Shown here: positions 9,505 through 17,088 of the stretch, piece by piece
Numbering within the stretch: position 1 is the stretch's first letter
Layout: every line of letters starts with the position of its first letter
NCBI RefSeq assembly: GCF_003202205.1
Contig: NZ_PDOG01000001.1
Span: forward strand, 17,509-81,508
Direction of reading: 5' to 3'
DNA: 64,000 bases
Origin: Halomonas sp. LBP4
Lineage (GTDB): Bacteria; Pseudomonadota; Gammaproteobacteria; Pseudomonadales; Halomonadaceae
Notes under the pieces: generated by a model
Told to the model about the DNA's origin: nothing
The model's database searches: none
Seen by the model: only the letters and a program-made list of their open reading frames with translations
Made by a program: the position numbers and the translations under genes

Positions 9505-12500
9505 TCAGTCGACCTGAAGCTGACCGCCGTCCATGAGCTGCTGAAGGATATCCGAGCCGTACCCGACACCCTCCAGAACGATCACCTGATCGGCGCCGGA
9601 GATATCGGCGCCATCGACGGCAAGGTTGCCCTCCGAGCTGATGTGCAGGACGGTGTTACCGCCCTCCTCGCTGGCATGAAGGTAGCTAGCAATGTCCGCC
9701 CCCTCATCCATGCCCTGCAGCAGGTCGGCGATATCCAGGACATTGTGCCCTTCGCTGAAATCCTTGACGACGTCGGTGGCCGCAGCATCCTCCTCGCCCT
9801 GGTCACCGAAGTTCCATTTGAAGACGTCGTCGCCGAGTCCACCCGCCAGGATGTCACCGCCAGCACCACCGACAAGGATATCGCTTTCACTCGTTCCGAC
9901 GATCACATCGTTCCCTTCCGCCCCCTCGAAAACATTATCGGGACTAAAGGTCAGATCGAAAGACCCATCAATGGAGTCACCATCGCCATCCTCGACATCG
10001 AACTCCAGCTTGATGTAGTAATCGAGTTCCTTGCTGCCGAATGTTCCGTCAAAGTCCCGAGCCCGATAACTGCTATCCCCCTCGGCGGTCAACCAGATTT
10101 CGTCAAAGCCAGAGGGTATTTCAATGACATTGCCTGACTGCCAGACCGAGTTTCCATCATCATCCACAGGTGATACGAGCTCACCGTCGAGGTATGCCTG
10201 CCAACGCACATCGTCAGGTTGGTTATTTCCCTCGCCAACCCCGATGGTCAGTTCGGTCATCACCTGTGAGAAAGTCCCGATCAGCACATCATCAGACGTG
10301 ATCGCCTGCTTACCTCCACCACCGAGACCTTGAGCCGAATAATTAACTCCCTCATCAGGGTTCTGATTGGTAAACCTGATGCCAAGCTCGCTGGCTTCAA
10401 AGCTGTCCCCATTGAAAATCAATACGTCATCATCGTTACCACCGCCATCAACCGACAGGCTCTCATTCTCAAATTCGACAGCAATGGCATCAAGATTCTC
10501 ATGGAGCTCAATGGCATACTCACCACTATCAACATCTAGCGCTATAGAAAAAACCGGATCGCCATCGCCGTTATAAGCCGTAAAGGTTCCAGCTTCCACA
10601 TCGAAAGACGAAGTGAGCGCCTGGCCATTCGACAAGAGGATCGACGATTCACCGTCACCATAATAGCCTATGATTTTCCCATCATCATTCGTATCGACTC
10701 GAAGATCCGATACAACCGCATCATCGATATCCGCCCCAATACGCAGTCCAGAATCCCCTGTCAGCACCGCACCTGCTTGCGTCGAGAGAATCGCATTCTG
10801 GCTTTCTTCCCGCACGGGAACATCGTCGATGATCGTGACATTGACTTGATCGGCAGCCGTGTTGCCATTGCTGTCCGTCACCTTGATATCAATCGGATCC
10901 TTGTCCGCTTCATTCTGGCCGTCACCCCCCGGGTGTTCGAAGGCCTCGCTCAACAGGTACTCATAGGTGACCTCATAGCGGCCATCGCCCAGGTCCTCGA
11001 AACCGGCCAGGGTCAACAGGCCGTGCTCGGTTTCGATGGCAATCGTCACCCCGTCGTCCGAGAGCCCCTCGAGCGCTGCAAAGGTGAACTCTTCGGCGCC
11101 CTCCTTCCCGTAAACCGTCAGGGAGGCAAAGCCACCGGCAGCGCTGATCGTGAAGGCACCGGAACCCTTGGGCTCACCTTGAGTGGCATGTGTGCCACTC
11201 TCGAGGAAGCCCTCATTGACGGTAACGTCGCCGGCATCTAGAAGCCCCTCGATTTTCACCAGAGTAAAGCTGGAGGTGTCGGTAGCCGTCGCGGTATTTC
11301 CATCGCTGGATGTTGCCGTGGCAGTCGCTTCGTACGTAACGCCCTCCTCGAAGGACAGACCGGAGACATCCACTTCCCAGCTGCCATCGGCATCGGGGGT
11401 AACCGTGAAGGTCTCTTCGAGCCCCCCACCGACGATCGAGATCGTGATCGAAACGGCGTCGGTCGAGGTCCCGGTCAGGGATGTCGTAACCGTATTTTCG
11501 AACGCGCCAACGTCAAGATCGACACTCACTGCTGGAATAATGGGCTCAGGCTCAACTTCCGGCTCGTCCTCTTCCTCTCCTGGCCCTTCCTCTCCTGGCC
11601 CTTCCTCTCCTGGCCCTTCCTCTCCTGGTCCGTCCTCTCCTGGTCCGTCCTCCCCTGGCCCTTCCTCTCCTGGCCCTTCCTCTCCTGGCCCTTCCTCTCC
11701 TGGCCCTTCCTCTCCTGGCCCTTCCTCTCCTGGCCCTTCCTCTCCTGGCCCTTCCTCTCCTGGCCCTTCCTCTCCTGGCCCTTCCTCTCCTGGCCCTTCC
11801 TCTCCTGGCCCTTCCTCTCCTGGCCCTTCCTCTCCTGGCCCTTCCTCTCCTGGCCCTTCCTCTCCTGGCCCTTCCTCTCCTGGTCCGTCCTCTCCTGGCC
11901 CTTCCTCCCCAGGCCCTTCCTCCCCAGGCCCTTCCTCCCCAGGCCCTTCCTCCCCAGGCCCTTCCTCCCCAGGCCCTTCCTCCCCAGGTCCTTCCTCTCC
12001 AAGTGCTTCCACCCCCGGCTCTTCCGCCTCAGGTGCATCCACAGCCTCCAGGAGGATACCCTCGGCGTCCGTCGGCCCACCTAACTGGCCGACGCTGAAG
12101 TCGAAGGCCAGCGAGTCGGGGTTATCCTCGGCAATGCGCGTCAGGCGCACGAAGCTGTGACCCGCGCCACCGCCGCCGCCCGAGCCGGCACCAGCGGCCG
12201 TGGCGTCCAGGATATCGAGCAGGTCAACGTCGTCTTCGTCCAGGGCCGACAGCAGCGCCTCGAGATCCTCGTCCAGGGCGCTGGCATCCTCCACGGCCAC
12301 GGGCCGGTCGGCGTCGAGCTCCGGCGTCATGGCGATTTCCTGGCCGCCCTCGACCAGGGTGGGGTCGAGGCCGTCGCCGAAGTCGAGCTCGACCCGGGCG
12401 TTGTCGGAAGTGACGAGGGTTTCGCCCTCCTGGAGGGTGTCGCCGACGCGCAGCTCGCGCAGGTGGCCGTCGGCGTCTCGTGCCCAGGCCAGGCCGGAGA

Positions 12501-12525
12501 TGGAAACCACGGTTGCGATGGTCAT
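9505..12525 (-). CDS. lapA: LapA-like type I-secreted adhesin, unusually short
   Basis: Cell-surface adhesin, 1006 residues. Residues 1-108 form the LapA N-terminal retention module (MTIATVVSISGLAWARDADG), which plugs the outer-membrane pore. TAAG at 109-112, then a Gly-rich linker, is the expected LapG cleavage site. Residues about 176-317 are ~28 tandem GPGEE/GPGED pentapeptides, a Pro/Glu-rich stalk. Next come a Bap-like Ig domain (about 335-425), a VCBS-type domain ending VTIIDDVP, and a C-terminal region with RTX nonapeptides (GGAGGDILAGGLGDDVF) and the usual uncleaved secretion signal. Typical LapA proteins are several thousand residues, so this is a mini-adhesin. The 10-11 kb part is less GC-rich than its ends. 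Confidence 0.93.
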   Translation of the reverse strand: MTIATVVSISGLAWARDADGHLRELRVGDTLQEGETLVTSDNARVELDFGDGLDPTLVEGGQEIAMTPELDADRPVAVEDASALDEDLEALLSALDEDDVDLLDILDATAAGAGSGGGGGAGHSFVRLTRIAEDNPDSLAFDFSVGQLGGPTDAEGILLEAVDAPEAEEPGVEALGEEGPGEEGPGEEGPGEEGPGEEGPGEEGPGEEGPGEDGPGEEGPGEEGPGEEGPGEEGPGEEGPGEEGPGEEGPGEEGPGEEGPGEEGPGEEGPGEEGPGEEGPGEEGPGEEGPGEDGPGEDGPGEEGPGEEGPGEEGPGEEEDEPEVEPEPIIPAVSVDLDVGAFENTVTTSLTGTSTDAVSITISIVGGGLEETFTVTPDADGSWEVDVSGLSFEEGVTYEATATATSSDGNTATATDTSSFTLVKIEGLLDAGDVTVNEGFLESGTHATQGEPKGSGAFTISAAGGFASLTVYGKEGAEEFTFAALEGLSDDGVTIAIETEHGLLTLAGFEDLGDGRYEVTYEYLLSEAFEHPGGDGQNEADKDPIDIKVTDSNGNTAADQVNVTIIDDVPVREESQNAILSTQAGAVLTGDSGLRIGADIDDAVVSDLRVDTNDDGKIIGYYGDGESSILLSNGQALTSSFDVEAGTFTAYNGDGDPVFSIALDVDSGEYAIELHENLDAIAVEFENESLSVDGGGNDDDVLIFNGDSFEASELGIRFTNQNPDEGVNYSAQGLGGGGKQAITSDDVLIGTFSQVMTELTIGVGEGNNQPDDVRWQAYLDGELVSPVDDDGNSVWQSGNVIEIPSGFDEIWLTAEGDSSYRARDFDGTFGSKELDYYIKLEFDVEDGDGDSIDGSFDLTFSPDNVFEGAEGNDVIVGTSESDILVGGAGGDILAGGLGDDVFKWNFGDQGEEDAAATDVVKDFSEGHNVLDIADLLQGMDEGADIASYLHASEEGGNTVLHISSEGNLAVDGADISGADQVIVLEGVGYGSDILQQLMDGGQLQVD
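11576..11999. repeat. 15-bp tandem repeat tract inside lapA (~28 copies)
   Basis: Head-to-tail 15-bp units (plus strand TCCTCTCCTGGCCCT) encode GPGEE on the minus strand. Two sequence classes are visible. Copies from about 11576 to 11905 use CCTGG, while those from about 11905 to 11990 use TCCCCAGG with synonymous changes. Three units carry a GTCCG variant giving GPGED. Unit length is a multiple of three, so copy-number change keeps frame. Confidence 0.95.
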
Positions 12526-12749
12526 GGTATGAGTCCCTGCGGGATGTTCGTAATCGGATGCCGCATCAGGCGCCCGTCAGTCTCAAGGCGGACAACTTGG
12601 GCAATTTATGCCTTCACATTAGGTAACAAAGGATCGATTGAGTATTGGACCGATGGACAGGTAGGCGAAAAACATGACCGGCATCACGCAGTGGTCCGGG
12701 GTGGCGCCACCCCTGACGCCGGGGCCACGCCTCCGGGCAGAGCGGGAGA

Positions 12750-13376
12750 TCATCGGCCGGGTTCGGACAGGCTGGCGTCCTGGTGCGAGAGTCGCAGGAT
12801 CAACTGCATGCGGTCGCGGATGCCGAGCTTGCGGAACACCGCCCCGAGATGGGCCTTGACGGTGCGCTCGGTGATATCGAGCCGGCGGGCGACCTCCTTG
12901 TTGCTGTGGCCCTCGGCCACGGCCAGGGCCACTGCCCGCTCCCGCCCGGTAAGCAGTGCCAGGGTCTCCTCCTGCAGCCGTGACTCGCCCCCCAGCGCCT
13001 TGAAGGTGCCACCCACCACCCGGGCAAGCAGTTCGGGCCACACCCAGATCCCCTGGTTGGTGATCACCACCTCCACCTGACGCAGCAGCGCCACCGGGGA
13101 GAGCGCATGGGCGTAGCCGCGCGCGCCGGCATTCAGGGCCTGGAAGGCCTCGAGCGAGTTCGGTGCATAGCTGAGCACGGTGAGGATGGCACCCCGCCCG
13201 CTGAGGCTGGACACCAGGGCGGGCCAGTTCTCGAGGTTGCTCATCACCCAGACCCTATCGCCGCGGCTGGTCCAGGCCCTCGCCTGCTGCGGGCTCACCA
13301 GGCGAGCCTGCGGGAACGCCTCGCGCCAGCGCGGGATCTCGTCGCGACCCTGACAGACGAAGAGGTGTACCATCAT
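12750..13376 (-). CDS. LuxR-family DNA-binding regulator with receiver-like N-domain
   Basis: Putative transcription factor of 208 residues. The C-terminal part (about 140-200) is a clear LuxR/FixJ helix-turn-helix: LTGRERAVALAVAEGHSNKEVARRLDITERTVKAHLGAVFRKLGIRDR. The N-terminal ~125 residues have the size and layout of a receiver domain but lack the acidic pocket and a convincing phospho-acceptor aspartate, so it is probably not classically phosphorylated. It overlaps the upstream HlyD gene by ATGA, is the last gene of the secretion operon, and sits 224 bases downstream of the lapA start. Control of lapA is a natural guess. It resembles CsgD-type regulators in layout only. Confidence 0.8.
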   Translation of the reverse strand: MMVHLFVCQGRDEIPRWREAFPQARLVSPQQARAWTSRGDRVWVMSNLENWPALVSSLSGRGAILTVLSYAPNSLEAFQALNAGARGYAHALSPVALLRQVEVVITNQGIWVWPELLARVVGGTFKALGGESRLQEETLALLTGRERAVALAVAEGHSNKEVARRLDITERTVKAHLGAVFRKLGIRDRMQLILRLSHQDASLSEPGR

Positions 13377-14803
13377 CGCTCCCCCATGGAGTCACTCCAG
13401 GCCCGCAGCACGGGCTTGAGCAGGTACTGCATCACGGTACGCTTGCCGGTCATGATGTCGACCTGGGCGGTCATGCCGGGAATCACGGCGAGATCGCTGG
13501 CAATGTTCTCGCTCGGCAGGGTCCGCACGCGCACCAGGTAGAAGGTGTTGTCGTTGTCGTCGGTGATGGTGTCGGCGCTGATATGGTCGAGCTCGGCCGA
13601 CAGCCCGCCATAGATGGCGAAGTCGTAGGCGGTGAGCTTGATGGTGGCCGGCTGGCCGGGGCGCAGGAAGGCGATGTCCTGGGGGGCGATGCGCGCCTCG
13701 ACCAGCAGCTTGTCGTCGCTGGGCACGATCTCCACCACCTCCTGGCCGGCCTGGGCGACCCCGCCGATGGTGTTGATGGCCAGCCGCTGCACCACGCCGT
13801 CCACCGGCGAGCGCACCTCGGCCAGGCGCACCCGGTCCTGCAGCCCGGTGCTGGATTCGTCCAGGGCCTTGAGGTCGCCGAGCGTCTGGGCCAGGTCGTT
13901 CTGCCAGTCGCTGCGCCGCTCGGTCCCGACCTCGCTCAGTTGGGTGCGCGCCTCCTCCACGGCGGCCTCGAGGCGCGATACCGCCGCCGCCGCCTGGTCA
14001 CGCTCGCCGGTGGCCCGCGAGACGTCCCGCTGCAGGCGCAGCACCTCGACCTCGGACACGGCCCCGGACTGCAGCAGCGGCCGCGTCAGGTCGAGTTCCT
14101 GACCGGCCATGTTGGCCTCGCGCTGGGCGGTGTCGCGCCTGGCCCGGGCCTCGCGCAGCTCCTCCTCGCGCTGGCGGATACGATCGGCGAGGATGCTCTC
14201 CTGCTCGCGCAGCTCCTCGCGGCGACTCTCGTAGACCTCGCGCTCCTGGGCGACGATGCCGGGCGCCTCGGCGCGCAGGGGCTCCGCGGGAGCGAAGGGG
14301 GTGTCGGTGATCAGGGCCCGCAGCCGCTCGGCGCGCGCCTCCAGCGCCAGCGCCTGGGCCCGGTTCTCGCGAAAGCTGGAGACGAAACGGGTCGGGTCGA
14401 TGCGCATCAGCACCTGGCCGGCCTCGACCCTCTCCCCTTCGCGCACCAGGATCTCCTGCACCACGCCGCCATCGAAGGTCTGCACGCGCTGCAGCTGGCT
14501 GGAGGGGATCACCCGCCCGCTGCCGCGGGTCACCTCGTCGATGGAGGCGAAATACGACCAGGCGATCAGCGCCGCCACCGCCAGCAGCACCACGTAGAGG
14601 AAGGCCCGGGCACGGAGCGGATCCTGTTGCAGCCGTGCCCAGTCGGCATCGCTGGCCCAGTCACGGTTGAGATGCGCGGCGGTGACGCGCTTGGCGAAGA
14701 GCCGGTCGATGAAGGGCCGGAAGGGCTTGCCGCCTACCTCGGAGAAGCGTCCGATCGCCTCGAAGCCCTGCTGTTCGGCGGTCTTGCCCTTGTGCTTGGC
14801 CAT
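13373..14803 (-). CDS. lapC: Type I secretion periplasmic adaptor (HlyD/LapC)
   Basis: Membrane-fusion protein joining the inner-membrane ABC exporter to the TolC-type channel, 476 residues. It has a cytoplasmic N-terminus of about 65 residues, one TM (about 66-88, FLYVVLLAVAALIAWSYFA), a lipoyl half-motif (SGRVIPSSQLQRVQTFDGGVVQEILVREGERVEAGQVLM), a long coiled coil (about 140-300) and the second lipoyl and beta-barrel part. The C-terminal signature is PGMTAQVDIMTGKRTVMQYLLKPV. The start overlaps the LapB stop as TGATG, and its own stop overlaps the LuxR start. Confidence 0.95.
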   Translation of the reverse strand: MAKHKGKTAEQQGFEAIGRFSEVGGKPFRPFIDRLFAKRVTAAHLNRDWASDADWARLQQDPLRARAFLYVVLLAVAALIAWSYFASIDEVTRGSGRVIPSSQLQRVQTFDGGVVQEILVREGERVEAGQVLMRIDPTRFVSSFRENRAQALALEARAERLRALITDTPFAPAEPLRAEAPGIVAQEREVYESRREELREQESILADRIRQREEELREARARRDTAQREANMAGQELDLTRPLLQSGAVSEVEVLRLQRDVSRATGERDQAAAAVSRLEAAVEEARTQLSEVGTERRSDWQNDLAQTLGDLKALDESSTGLQDRVRLAEVRSPVDGVVQRLAINTIGGVAQAGQEVVEIVPSDDKLLVEARIAPQDIAFLRPGQPATIKLTAYDFAIYGGLSAELDHISADTITDDNDNTFYLVRVRTLPSENIASDLAVIPGMTAQVDIMTGKRTVMQYLLKPVLRAWSDSMGER

Positions 14804-16974
14804 CAGCCGGCCCTCCCGATCTGGCCCTTGCGCAGGGCCTCGACCACCTTGTCGCGGGGGCCGTCGGCCACCACCTTGCCGGCGTCGATGACCACGATGC
14901 GGTCGACCAGCGACAGCAGCGAGGTACGGTGGGTGACGACGATCATGGTCTTGCCGTGGGCGTAGGCCTTGAGGCTGGCCTTGAAGGCCTCCTCGCTGGC
15001 GTGGTCCATGGCGCTGGTCGGTTCGTCGAGCAGCAGGATCCGCGGGTCGTGGACCAGCGCCCGGGCGATGCCCACCGCCTGGCGCTGGCCGCCGGAGAGC
15101 GACTGGCCACGCTCGCCCACCTGCAGGTCGACACCGTGGGGGTGGGCATTGACCAGGCTCTCCAGGCCGGCGAGCTCGATCGCCCGCAGCAGCGCCTCGT
15201 CGTCCACCCCGTCGCTACCGCCACCGGCCTCCACGTTGTCACGCAGCGAGCCGAAGAACAGGTTGACGTCCTGGGGCACATAGCCGATGTGACGACGCAG
15301 CTGGATGGGGTCGAACTGGCGGATGTCGACGCCATCGACCAGCACCGCCCCGGCGCTGGGCGCGTAGAGCCCCAGCATCAGCTTGTTGAGGGTCGACTTG
15401 CCGCAGCCCACCCGGCCGAGCAGGGCGACCTTCTCGCCAGGCGAGATGGTGAGCGAGATGTCGCGCAGGGCGTCGCGCTCCTCCTCGGGGTAGCGCATGG
15501 TCACCCTGTCGAAGCGGATCTCCCCGCGCACCACCGGCCGGTTGATGAACTGCTTGCCCTCGGGACGCTCCACCGGGCGTGCCATCACCGCATCGAGGGA
15601 CTGCAGTGCCGTGGAGGCCTGGTGGTACTGGGCGAGCAGCGCGGCGGCCTGGCTGACCGGCGCCATGGCCCGCGACGAGAGCAGGTAGGCGGCGATCAAC
15701 CCGCCCTGGGTGAGGTTGCCCTCGATGATCTGGTAGACGCCGATGAGGATCACCCCGACCGCCACGCTGTGCTGGGCCCAGAGCGCCACGCTGGAGACCG
15801 AGGAGCTGACCAGGCGCAGCTGGGCGGCGGTGCGTGACAGGTAGGCGGAGGCCTTCTCCCAGGTGCCCTGGATGCGGCTCTCGGCGCGCAGCGCCTTGAC
15901 CGTCTCCAGGTGCGAGATCGACTCGACCAGGGTGGCGTTGCGCTGGGCACCCACCCGCCAGGTGGTCTCGGAGAGCGCGTGGAGCTTGCCCTGGGCCGCC
16001 ATGGCGTAGAGCAGCACGAAGACGATGCCCGCCAGCACCGGAATCACCAGCGGCGGGCCGATCAGCGCGATGATGCCGGCGAACAGCAGCACGAAGGGCA
16101 GGTCGACCAGCGCCACCACCGTGGCCGAGCCGATGAAGCCCCGGACCGACTCGAAGGACTGCAGGGTCGCCGCGAACGATCCGGTAGAGGCCGGCCGCGC
16201 CTCCATCTTCAGCCCCAGCACCCGTGCCATGATCGATGACGACAGCTTGACGTCGGCCCGGCTCGCCGCCAGGTCGACGAAGGCGTTGCGCATCAGGCGC
16301 AGCGCCAGGTCGAAACAGAGCACCACGAAGATGCCGGCGGCCAGGACCCAGAGCGTCTCGGTGGCGTGGTTGGGCACCACCCGGTCGTAGACGTTGAGCA
16401 CGAACAGCGGCATCGCCACGGCGAACAGGTTGATCACCAGCGAGCCGGCGATGAAGTCGCGATAGAGCTTGCGGTTCTCGCGTATCACCCCCCAGAACCA
16501 GTGTCGCGTACGCTGCTTGCTCACCTCGGGCCCGCGGGCATCGAAATGGAAGCGCGGGCGCACGTAGATCGCCTGGCCACCATAGCTCGACTGCAGGCCG
16601 TCGAGGCCGACCTCGGTCTCGGCGTCACCCAGTTCGGGGAAGATCACCCGGGCACGGCGGGCCTTGAGGTCCAGGGCCACCAGCACGCAGGCGCGCCCCG
16701 GTTCCAGCAGCAGCACGGCGGGCAACAGGGCCGGGTTGAGCTGCACCAGACGACTCTTGACGATGCGCGCGGTGAGCCCCACCCGGGAGGCGGCGCGCGG
16801 GAAGACCGCCGGCGTGAGCCGCCCCTCCTCGAGGGGCAGGCCGGCGGTGAAGGATTCCGCCGTCGCCGCATGCCCATGGACCTGCGCGATGGACTGGAGG
16901 CATTCGAGGAGCTCGTCCCGAACCACGGGCCGCGATGGACCCGAAGCCGGGTCCAGGTTTTCTCTGAGCGTCAC
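14803..16974 (-). CDS. lapB: Type I secretion ABC transporter, permease-ATPase (LapB)
   Basis: Inner-membrane exporter that energises secretion of the adhesin, about 723 residues. The N-terminal ~130 residues are a C39-like domain with no catalytic Cys, which docks substrate rather than cutting it. A six-helix ABC permease follows, then an ATPase with Walker A (LLGRVGCGKSTL), signature (SLSGGQRQ) and Walker B (ILLLDEPTSAMD). I prefer the GTG at 16974 because AGAGG sits about 5 bases upstream; an ATG at 17037 would add 21 arginine-rich residues. Stop and next start overlap as TGATG. Confidence 0.94.
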   Translation of the reverse strand: MTLRENLDPASGPSRPVVRDELLECLQSIAQVHGHAATAESFTAGLPLEEGRLTPAVFPRAASRVGLTARIVKSRLVQLNPALLPAVLLLEPGRACVLVALDLKARRARVIFPELGDAETEVGLDGLQSSYGGQAIYVRPRFHFDARGPEVSKQRTRHWFWGVIRENRKLYRDFIAGSLVINLFAVAMPLFVLNVYDRVVPNHATETLWVLAAGIFVVLCFDLALRLMRNAFVDLAASRADVKLSSSIMARVLGLKMEARPASTGSFAATLQSFESVRGFIGSATVVALVDLPFVLLFAGIIALIGPPLVIPVLAGIVFVLLYAMAAQGKLHALSETTWRVGAQRNATLVESISHLETVKALRAESRIQGTWEKASAYLSRTAAQLRLVSSSVSSVALWAQHSVAVGVILIGVYQIIEGNLTQGGLIAAYLLSSRAMAPVSQAAALLAQYHQASTALQSLDAVMARPVERPEGKQFINRPVVRGEIRFDRVTMRYPEEERDALRDISLTISPGEKVALLGRVGCGKSTLNKLMLGLYAPSAGAVLVDGVDIRQFDPIQLRRHIGYVPQDVNLFFGSLRDNVEAGGGSDGVDDEALLRAIELAGLESLVNAHPHGVDLQVGERGQSLSGGQRQAVGIARALVHDPRILLLDEPTSAMDHASEEAFKASLKAYAHGKTMIVVTHRTSLLSLVDRIVVIDAGKVVADGPRDKVVEALRKGQIGRAG

Positions 16975-17088
16975 GCCTACCTCTGATGTTGCCCCGCCAC
17001 GCCGCAGGAGCTGCAAGCGCCCGTGGCATGGCGGCAAGTATCGATGACTCCCGTGATCGGGGCCGGGCGGACCCGCCCCCCGGCGGGG

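Noticed and set aside
11576..11999. Possible CRISPR array
   Set aside because: Units are 15 bp, contiguous and coding, with no spacers and no cas genes.
11183..12160. 325-codon plus-strand frame with SPGPS repeats
   Set aside because: Antisense reading of the lapA repeat tract; a 15-bp period keeps all frames open, and lapA has the real domains.
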